From Hydrangea macrophylla (lineage: Eukaryota > Streptophyta > Magnoliopsida > Cornales > Hydrangeaceae): 64,000 nt of DNA. The stretch is from the NCBI GenBank assembly GCA_033977485.1, contig CM066993.1, positions 73,120,364 through 73,184,363 on the forward strand, written 5' to 3'. A model generated the notes under the pieces. That model saw nothing but the letters and a program-made list of their open reading frames with translations, had not been told where the DNA came from and did no database searches. The translations under genes and the position numbers were made by a program. This document shows, piece after piece, positions 55,311 through 64,000 of this stretch (the stretch's first letter is position 1; every line of letters begins with the position of its first letter).

Positions 55311-55416
55311 AAAAAACACTAATAATAAACTAATAATAAACTAATAGTCATCACTCATCAGTCAAAAAACACTAATAATAAACTAATAATAAACTAATAG
55401 TCATCACTCATCAGTC
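55311..55416. repeat. perfect tandem duplication of 53 bp inside the hAT element
   Basis: 55311-55363 and 55364-55416 are identical (CACTAATAATAAACTAATAA, ending CATCAGTC), 3' of the transposase gene. Confidence 0.9.
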
Positions 55417-55783
55417 ACCACCGCTGTCCATACTCCACACCATATTTCAAGTGATTAACTAATAGCCACCACCACACTACCTGCTAATAGTCACAACCAC
55501 AATAATCATTATCCTTGTCCATGGACCATGATGAAACTATGAAAGTGAAAAAAAAAAAAAAAAAAAAACCCAACAAAGTTCAACAAGAAGATAAAACATT
55601 ATACAATCCATGAATCCACCACCACTCACCACAACCCATTAAACATTATACATGATTCAAATATAGAAAAACAAAGTCTGAATTCTGAAACTAAATTCCC
55701 CACTCCACATTTCACGCATACGCAATCGGTGTCGGCTACCACATTGTGAAGAATGCTCGCTAATCACCAATGACTGAATTACT

Positions 55784-58004
55784 TTAAAGATCTACAATGT
55801 TTGAGTCATTTGCAATCTTCAACAACTCTACAAAATGAAAAAAAATAAATAAATAAATAAAAAGATAAGATATGACAACAAATTTAATTAGCGAATAAGT
55901 TATAAGTCATAACTCAGAAGTGAAAACTAAAAAGTAAATGAGTACCAACTCACCTTCCTTGACCTTCTCTAGATTATCCAAATCCTCTTCAACACTTACT
56001 GGCCGGGATCTGGGACGCAACCAATCCTGAGCACATATAATGGCCTGTACTATCCTCGGAGTCAAGGAGCTCCTAAATGCATCAAGAACACGCCCTCCAG
56101 TACTAAAAGCAGACTCAGAAGCCACTGTAGTGATAGGAACCGCCAACACGTCACGGGCAATATGTGCAAGGACAGAAAATCGAGGCGAGTTAACCTTCCA
56201 CCAATTCAAGATGTCAAAGTTGTCATCATCATCCTCGGTCTCCTCACTAAGATACTTATCCAATTCCGATTTAGTATCCACATCTCTACTTTCATATTTA
56301 AACTTCTTGTACTCCTTCTTCATAAGGGTTCTCATCCTTGATGTAGGCTCAGCAATACTTGTCACACTAGATCCTCTATTTGATGTGTTCAAAATGGAAG
56401 ATGTATCCTTAAGGGGTGAGTAAATTTTCTTATACTCATTAAACATGTTATGTAATTCATTTTTCATCAACCGATAGAGGTTTTGTCCCACAACTTCTCC
56501 GTACATGCTTCGAATGACAAATTCCACAAACCCTAGTTTATGTCGGGGATCTAATACCATAGCAAAAAAAATCAACAAGTTCATTTTTTTTCGGATTTCC
56601 CCAATACTTGTCATACTTATCTTTCATCTTTGTTGCCATAAGACTTAATTCTAAATCATCACTACATTGCCATTCCTTCAACAAACATAGGATCTCACTA
56701 ATTTCACTGAGGAATGAATTGGATGTGACATACAAAGAGCCAGAGATCCTCACTGTTAGGTGATAAAAATGTTCTAAAAACTTAACTAAATGCCTAACAT
56801 TAGCCCAATCTTCCTCACTTGGCACACCTTTTCCATCATTATTTGTTAGATCAGATTTATAATTTGGATCTTGCAAGCTATACCTATCAAAGGCCCTCTC
56901 AAACTTCTCAGCTGTATCTAACATTATATATGTAGAGTTCCACCGAGTGGGAACATCAAGGCATAATAATCTCTTACTCTCTATCTTTTCAAATTCAACA
57001 CACTCTTTGAATCTTCTCAATCTAGCCGGCGATTGCCTAATAAATCTCACAGCTCCACGAACTCGAGCAACAGAATCACCCACTTCTTTGATTCCATCAA
57101 CAACCACAAGATTTATAATGTGTGTCGCGCACCTCACGTGGAGATGCTTGCCACCTAACACATTTGTACCCCATGTGTCAAACCTCCGCCTCAAGTATGC
57201 AATAGCTACATCATTAGAACTAGCATTGTCAACAGTAATGGCCATAACTTTATCAATACCCCAATCAAGTAAGCATTTCTCTACTGCTATTCCTATGTCC
57301 TCACCTTTATGACTTCGAATTGGACAGAAATTAATAATTTTTTTGTGCAAAGTCCAATTATTATCAATAAAGTGTGCTGTGAGAACCATGTAGTTGATTC
57401 TTTGCAAAGATGACCACGTATCAATAGTGAGACAAATCCTCATATTCGGTTCCTTCAACAAAATTTTCAATTTTGCCTTCTCTTGCAAATAAAGATCATA
57501 GCAATCTCTGTTGATAGTCCTTCATGATGGAAGACGGAAGTCGGGGGGTAGTACAATTGAAACAAATCGTTTAAACCCGGACCGCTCAACAAAACTAAAC
57601 GGGAGCTCATCAGTAATTAACATCTCACTGAGTGCCTTCCTAGCAGCCGCACACTCAAATCTCCAAGTGCCCATTACTCCCCCAGTTTCACTACCCCCTG
57701 ATTGTTGAAACCCAGTTAATTTTGTTTGACTAAGGTCATGATTGTATGGGTTTGCCTTACAACTGTTCATGTGACTTTTCATTGAAGCGGTCCCACAGGT
57801 TTTTGAATCAGCCATATATGGTTTATCACAATAGTTACACTTAGCTTTCTTAACACCATGCTCATCAGTGAACTTAGTAAAGTGGTTCCAAACCACTGAT
57901 CTAGGCTTTATTTCTTTCCTTTTTTTTGTCACATTTACGGTGTCACTGTCAACTTCAACATCAACTGACTCTCTACTTTCGATGTGGTCACTTTCACTCG
58001 ACAT
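55784..58004 (-). pseudogene. hAT transposase with one nonsense codon and one frameshift
   Basis: Starts ATG 58004. BED zinc finger near residues 33-70 (VVWNHFTKF, CNYCDKPY, H-x4-C). An in-frame TGA (57524-57522) follows RLPS, where a CGA to TGA change would explain it. The catalytic core resumes (CLTIDTWSS, AITVDNASSNDVA, HVRCATHIINLVV, DVPTRWNST). A one-base gain in the T8 run 56584-56591 shifts the frame before FFAMVLDPRHKLG. The C-terminal dimerisation domain is complete (ILNWWKVNSPRFSVLAHIA, TTVASESAFSTGGRVLD). A last intron (55953-55828, GTGAGT...TTTTGTAG) leads to a short exon ending at 55784. A 5' leader intron (58639-58024) is also plausible. All catalytic regions are present, so decay is recent or partly apparent. 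Confidence 0.88.
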
Positions 58005-59404
58005 ATTCGCGGTGTTACGTTACCTAAGTAAATTACGCAAAAATAAGCATGTAAGCAACTATCAAAGAGACCCCAATCAGTATTCTAACTTTCTAAATTC
58101 TAAGTAAATAAAAAAAACAACCATAAGGCATCACCATCAATTTCACCCTTTAGACTGAATAGAGTACTAATCAATGAAAAACAAGAAGCCAAAAGACTAA
58201 TGTAACTAAAAAAAATAAAATCAAAGAATCAAAGATTTCTTTGTAACAACTGTGAACTGTTAGCCAAAAAGGCCCAAAACATGCCCGAATTTATTATGTC
58301 TTTTTTTTTTTTTTTTGGTTTCATATAACTAATTAGTGTTCCACAAATTCTAACTTTCTAAATTTTAAGCAAGTAATTTGTAAAGCAACCAAGCCAACCA
58401 TCAGTCCATTAGTCATCACCAATTCAAAAAACTAATGTAACTAAAAAAATAATAGTAATAACAATAGCAAATTAGCAATTAGCAAAAGGCCCAAAACATG
58501 CCCTAAATCCTAATTTAATATGTATTTTTTTTTTGGTTTCATATAAATTAGATTAATTAGTCTTCCACAAATTCTTCCACAAACATGGAATTATGAAAAT
58601 TATGGAATGATCTAAGTCTAACTACTCATAGTTTCATACCTTGCTCAGAGCTTTGTGTCGTCACTCGTCGGAGAGAGTGGGGGAAATAGAGACTGGAGAC
58701 TGGAGAGGCTCGAGACTCCGAGAGAGAGATAGATATATATATAGAGAGAGAGATAGAGAACAGTTTGGGAAAACAAAAATAAAACCCTAGCCGCCGGCTA
58801 CCGATTCTTCTTGATGGTGAATCGGTGATGATCTCCTTGAATCTTCTTGAATCAGTGAATGGTGATGCCTTGAGGTTTGGTAATGGACCTAATGGTTGAT
58901 GCTTGGTGTTGGTGATGGTCCGATCATGGAGCCATTGGAGCCTTGCTGCCTTGGGGCTTGGTCCTTGCCCCTTGGAGGTGCGCCGCTGCCTTCGGATCAG
59001 ATGGAGTCTTGGTCCTTGGAGATGGAGTAGAGAGTAGAGACTAGAGATTAGAAATTTGGGGAAATGAAAAACCCCTAAGTGACTAAGTAAAGTAAGTCTC
59101 CATTCTCCAAAGTCCAAAGAAACTGAAGAGTCAAAAAACTCCAAACGCACGTGTATGATGTATCAGCATATTATAATGTATAATATATTATATATGTATG
59201 AGTTAAAATTTTGAAACTTCGAAATTTCGGTTCAGTTCGGGTGACTATGAAAATTTCGAAATCCGAACTGTAGTTTTAAACTATAGTTCGGTTCTCAACC
59301 GAACCATTTTTTTGACACGATTTACCCGACCCGAACAGTGAAAAAATTTCAGTTCGGTTCGAAATTTCGGTTTGGCCCGAACAATGCCCACCCCTATTCA
59401 CAGC

Positions 59405-61340
59405 TGCTGGTGTGCCTCTTTAGGAGGGTTTTGTCTCTTTTATGAGGGTTTTTTTTATCCCTCCTTTTGAAGGATTTTTTTTTTTCATCCCTCCTTTTTC
59501 CTACGGATAGATATGGCTACTCCTCTTCCTAATTACAGCATTACCTTCTTCAGATCTGGTGATCTCCTAGCGGAAAAATGGCATTGTCTCCATTAGAGTT
59601 GTTTAAAGGGAGACTTGTTCTAAGGTCCTAGGATTTGGTCTAAAGGACAAGCTAAGCCAAAAAACCCACACAAGGGACACAATCTAAAAAACTTTCCCTC
59701 CTAAAGTCCCCTAAAATTTTAACTTTACCTCTTAAAGTCCTCTAAAATTTTAAATTTCCCTCTAAATAGCAAAATTGCCCATGGAGCCTAGGAGACCACC
59801 ACCACCATCTCTCTTCTCTCTCTCTCTAACTTTCTCTCTCCTCCTCCCTCCATAGCCACCACCAGTAGCATCTCTCTTCTTTCTCTATTCTCATCCCTCC
59901 ACAGCCACCAGCATTGCGACCACCACCATTGGTTATCGCCGCCACTACCATCAGAGTCATCGCCCCACCACCATCTTTCTTCTCTCTCTAACTTTCTCTC
60001 TCTTTCTCCCTTCATAACCACCACCATCGCGACCACCACCATCGGAGCCGTTGCCATCGCTGCCATTACCACCGGAGCCATCGCCCCCATCATTGGTCAA
60101 GATCTAGATGTAGATCTAAACGTCATCTTCATCGTCATCGTCATCACCGGTAACTAATGATCTCTATCAACCACCATACAAGGCAATTTCATGATCATCG
60201 CGCATGTATCTTACCAAGTATGCAAATTAGTTGCAGAATTTTCAAAAATCAGGATAAATTTCATGTGAACAACGTTAAGTAAAATTTCACTTAAGATATC
60301 TTAAGTGAAATTTTACTCTTATTATTTTGTCAACCAAAAAAGCAATCTTCAGTCGAGATATTGGTGGATGTCGGAGTTCAGTGGAGTGGTGGGGGGGTGT
60401 CAGGAGTGGCGAGGATGGTGGTGGGATGTCAAAAAGGTGGTAGTCAAGATGTGAAATGGTGGTGGTCGCCGGAGATGGCGAGGGTGGTGGCCAGAGGTGG
60501 CAGGGGTGGTGGTCGAAGGTAGTATGGGTGGTGGTTATGGTGGCTAGGGTTTGGTTAGGGTTTGAGGATGAAGATGGGGGTATTTTAGTCTATGGACATT
60601 GGGAGGACTTATCTCCAATGTTAACTTTAAGTTGTCCTTAATCCCAATAAATTTTCTCTTAATGATCTTTTCACTAAATTTCTCTTGTTTAAAATAATAA
60701 TAAATTTTTTTTTGCTAAATGCATATTTTATTTCTCATTTCTTTACTGGCTGTCTCTTATCCACCCCTTATATTATCCACCACAATTTTATCCGACTCAC
60801 ATAGGATAAAAAGGTGGTTGGATTTTTTTATCAACCGAATAGAATTTCCAATCCTCTAATCTGGTGAAACAAACATGACCATAAATTTTGAGAAATCCCA
60901 GACTTGACTTCAAGTGATAACAAATTAAGGTTTTCAGGTTTGGGTTTTCCAAAATCTGAAAACAGAAACTAGTTCTTATTCCTTTTTGTAAGAACGAAAA
61001 TTGAAAGAAAAAAACTTTTACTCCACGCATTAGGTAGCGTCTGGTTCTAGGGTTTTCGTCCCTCTTTCCTCCTTCTCCAGCCATCTTTCTTCTCATCTCC
61101 GCTGTTACTATCTCCAAGTGATCTTCTCCTTTAACTCCATCAATCTTTCTCTGGATTTTATTCCACCCTCTCTTCCTTTTTCCTTTGGGCCCCAATTTGA
61201 TTTGTTAGTTTCTTTGCCAGCACCGCTGTGTCTGAGTCTCGATTTCAGTTTCTTTTCGAGTCAACCTATTTTTCTGATGATAGAGATTATCAGTTTGGTT
61301 GGTAATTTGTTTGAGGTTAATCTAATTCTATATATTTTTA
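59405..61340. other. low-complexity intergenic DNA, possibly LINE-related
   Basis: 59770-60100 is CCACCA/CTCTCT-rich and 60360-60560 is GGTGGT-rich, near-complementary in character. Frames across these blocks are composition artefacts. 59405-59600 continues the hAT target sequence. No gene supported. Confidence 0.45.
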
Positions 61341-61362
61341 TCTCTTATACGGTGCCAAAAAT

Positions 61363-62726
61363 TGATCGCGTCAGAATCAAGATATTAAAGTATGCTTATT
61401 TATGCTTTACTTTCAAAAGATTTGTAGTGTGGAAAGTAAAGGTCGAACCCACAGAGATTGTTAATTTTTAATTTAATTAATAAAATATAATCTATTTAGT
61501 TATAAGAAAATCGGAAGTTTGATTGATTTGAAATTTGATTATTACTACTACTTTAAACTATGAATTAAACTAAGAAATTATGGAAATAAAATCTAAAATT
61601 AAATCTAAGTAAACTTGTGTACGAATTCAAAGTTGATTTAAATATGTGGAGATGGGATCTAGGATTACAAATCCACCACTAACTATGCATTGGGGATCTA
61701 TACTTCTTATTCTAAGTTCTATGTTTGGATAGTTATGACCTATTATAGCTACAAGCCCAATAGTATCGTCAAGAAGATATCGTTAGTTTAATCTAAACAT
61801 AATCCATCTACGGTTCACATGAATTATCTACGTATAACTAGGGTGTAGCATAACTCATCTTTCCTAAGCATGGATTATAAAAGATATAAACAACATAATC
61901 ACATAAGCACCATTGTATATAAATACTCCTATCAATCACAGAAATCAAGGACTATTGAGTTCAATAAGCATAAGGAAAAATCTAAGACAAGAATAGATCC
62001 AAAATACTCTTGATTATTAACATTAAAAACTGATTATATAAAATCCACCAACATACAATCACTATCCCAAACCATAAAATCTTAAAATAGAAAAGCATAG
62101 AATCCCCCTTTACATAGCTAGGGTTTCATTGAAACCCTAGATTATGAGTTTAGTTGCTCATGATGGGTGAAAGCATGAAGATTGAGTTGATGGAAGCCAT
62201 TAGAAACCTTCAAGCTTGCTCTTCTCCTTCCTCTTGCCTTCAATAAATGTATGTGAATAGATCTCTAGGTGTGTAACCCTTAAAAATCATAAAAACTAAG
62301 AATATATAGAGTTTACAAGAGCTTTTTCAAGCTATCCTCCCCCGAAATGGATTAAAACAGGTGTTATTTACAATCGGGACGTCTTCAAGTAGTTTCGTTC
62401 GCACAGGGCTCTTCAGAATATTGAAATACGTAACTTTTCTTTTTGTACGGATCGCGCGAGCGGGCCGCGCGAGCGCGTCATTTGGGAGGTCGCGCGCGCG
62501 GATCGCGCGAGCGATTTCTGGGTTTTCGCGCCCGCGGACAGTGCGCGCGATGTGTCTTTTTCTGCTTCTTTCTTCCTGTTTTTTCACCTATTTTAACCTG
62601 ATCTCCTTGTTTTCTTCTAAAACCTGATAGAAAATAGAAAATAAAGTAAAACTACACAAAAACAGGATAAAAAGACTAACAAATGTGAATTAAGGCGTAT
62701 AATTAGGATTTGTTCTCTCCCGATCA
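61363..62726 (-). repeat. LTR-like sequence, possibly Athila-type, minus orientation (1364 bp)
   Basis: On the minus strand it runs TGATCGGG...GCGATCA, with 6-bp inverted ends. The end is followed by ATTTTTGGCACCGT, a degenerate form of the TGGCGCCGT primer-binding site seen in Athila elements. The other part of the element is absent. No coding frame of note. It lies in LINE-like or low-complexity DNA. Confidence 0.5.
62447..62555 (-). repeat. GC-rich array with TCGCGCGAGCG motifs
   Basis: Two exact TCGCGCGAGCG copies, one CCGCGCGAGCG and further GCGCGCG strings within about 110 bp. This is the reverse complement of the CTCGCGCGA motif in the Tekay LTR at 3415-3575. Confidence 0.8.
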
Positions 62727-63044
62727 GTGCTTTTGGGGGTAAGGTTTGGGTGTTGTGATTTTTTACTTATGTTCTCACTTTTGGTTTGTATCTTGTTTTT
62801 GTAGTCTTGTTTGGATGAACATTTCTACTCTCTGGTGGGTCTCTTTACGGTAAAGTACTCCTAGCTCATCTTCGATTTTGGCTGTTTTCTTTGCCCTAGT
62901 TTCTATCTCTCTTATTGGCAACCCCTATTTCCTATGGTTAGACTCCATGTCTACTCTATTTTAACTCTTATTACCTTTCATCCTCTATTCTTTGGTTTTA
63001 GCCCCTTTTCCATCTTTGCTAATCTCCTGCTCCCCTGTAGACCT

Positions 63045-64000
63045 ATGATAATTCTCGCATAGAACTGTCGAGGCTTAGCTCGGGACTCGGCAATCAGTCA
63101 TCTTAGGGATTTGTTCAGAGAACACCAACCAACATGTATTCTTATCAAAAACCAAGATCAACTCTGCTCGAATGGCGTCGTGTTTGACTAACCTAGGTTT
63201 TTCCAACTTCTATTTAATTTTGAAAAACTAGGATAGCTGGTGATCTTTGTTTGGCTTGACAAAATGGTGAAGACTTGGTTTCTTCTGTTGGTGATGATTA
63301 TGTGATTAATGCTACTTTCTTCTCGGATCTTCCTTCCAAGAGGTGGGTCATCTCTACAATCTACAGTCCGTCATATTGGGAAATAAAGGAGAGGTCTTGG
63401 AATAATATGTCTGGCAGATTCTGCAAAGGTTTTGTGGGTCGCCTTGGGTGATTTCAATTATATATCAAATCAAGATGAGAAGTGTGGGGGTAGACCTTTT
63501 GCCAGCTCATCGAACGGAGGACTTCCTAGCTTTATGGATAAATTTGGCCTCGTGGATTTGGGTTACTCACACAATAAGTTCACTTGGGATAATGGGAGAG
63601 GCTTCATGGCTAATATCCGACAACAACTAGATCATAGCATTACCAATGTAGAGTGGAGAGAATTCCCAGAGCTGTAACATGCCATCTTCTGATAATCAGC
63701 TCTGACCACACCCCTATCATTCTTAATACTATTGGGGAGCGGGTCGGGAACCCGAGAACCTTTAAATTTGAGGCCCAGTGGATTAAAGATGAAGGTTGTG
63801 CTTTGATTGTAGAATATGTCTGGCGAAGAACCCACTCAAATGGTTCCCCTTCTTTCAGGCTGTGTCAAAAAACTTGTTGCTATTAAAAGGGCTTTAAAAT
63901 TTTGGAACAAATCTCACTTTGGAAAAATTCAGACAAATTAAAGAGGCCAGGAATCTTATTGAGAGATTATACAGTCCCAAGATCAATCTAAGGAAAATTT
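63045..64000 (+). pseudogene. LINE ORF2, endonuclease domain, decayed and cut by the window end
   Basis: Begins MIILA then a TAG where plant LINEs have Trp, followed by NCRGLARDSAISHLRDLF, the usual start of the apurinic-type endonuclease. After frame changes the domain continues at 63432-63677: LGDFNYISNQDEKCGGRP, FTWDNGRG, IRQQLDHSITNVEWREF. The SDHTPIIL motif near 63700 is in yet another frame. The endonuclease would nick target DNA for reverse transcription. Several stops and shifts make it non-functional. The reverse transcriptase, if present, lies beyond 64000. Confidence 0.85.

Larger units (their letters stand above)
54844..59396 (-). mobile_element. hAT transposon, nearly intact (4.55 kb)
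   Basis: Ends TAGGGGTGGGCAAACGG and (reverse complement) TAGGGGTGGGCATTGTTCGG. Both sides carry the same 8-bp target copy TTCACAGC (54836-54843 and 59397-59404). The subterminal regions are rich in TTCGGTTCGGTTT-type repeats that could bind transposase. It contains one transposase gene on the minus strand. Confidence 0.95.

Noticed and set aside
58626..59150. 174-residue minus-strand frame at the 5' side of the hAT element
   Set aside because: No hAT-like sequence; it more likely covers the transposase 5' leader and its intron donor (58640/58639).
59788..60641. Long frames on both strands rich in Met/Val/Gly/Trp
   Set aside because: Products of CCACCA/GGTGGT low-complexity DNA.
61118..61471. 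117-residue plus-strand frame
   Set aside because: Crosses the border of the Athila-like LTR and has no recognisable feature.

Overview
The window looks like repeat-rich nuclear DNA of a flowering plant, probably a eudicot. The evidence is one intron-rich plant gene (trehalose-6-phosphate phosphatase, TPP) surrounded by plant-type Ty3/gypsy (Tekay/Del-like, Tat-like, Ogre-like, possibly Athila-like), Ty1/copia, LINE, hAT, Helitron, Mutator-like and MITE sequences. There is no sign of bacterial or organellar DNA. The species cannot be named from sequence alone.

Layout. (1) 1-4877: 3' part of a plus-strand Tekay-type gypsy element with a 2.5 kb LTR. It sits inside the 3' LTR of (2) 4878-8495, a minus-strand, pol-less, gag-only Tat-type element. 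(3) 8496-10565: AT-rich DNA with a dispersed repeat and two MITEs. (4) 10566-22974: a complete young Tat-type element with 619-bp LTRs differing at 3 sites and a GTTAG target duplication. It has gag, a long pol with two RNase H domains, and two antisense genes between pol and the 3' LTR. (5) 22980-28799: AT-rich DNA with a MITE, a tandem duplication, a microsatellite and a long-TIR element. (6) 28800-30176: remnant of a copia element (LTR and gag). (7) 31156-32174: Ogre-like PBS and LTR in minus orientation, joined through a 54-bp duplication to (8) 32175-40272, a minus-strand Tekay-type element with almost identical LTRs but a broken pol, next to an older LTR remnant (to 41950). (9) 41951-46110: MITEs and a Helitron with canonical ends. 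(10) 46111-52100: the TPP gene, 11 coding exons encoding 377 residues, with a foldback element just behind it. (11) 52200-54843: MITEs and simple repeats. (12) 54844-59396: a nearly intact hAT transposon with an exact 8-bp target duplication. (13) 59405-64000: low-complexity DNA, an Athila-like LTR and a decayed LINE endonuclease region.

How the parts relate. The only recognisable cellular gene is TPP, which dephosphorylates trehalose-6-phosphate. All else is mobile DNA, much of it nested. The most unusual structures are: an array of seven hairpins with a constant 17-nt loop and compensatory stems in a Tekay LTR (3864-4222); ten copies of a palindromic 10-mer in another Tekay LTR (38369-38637); and, in the young Tat element, an antisense four-exon gene plus a second antisense gene that share a duplicated promoter block. 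That same Tat element lacks the first catalytic Asp of its reverse transcriptase. All coordinates and splice sites were read by eye, and family assignments rest on recognised motifs, not searches.
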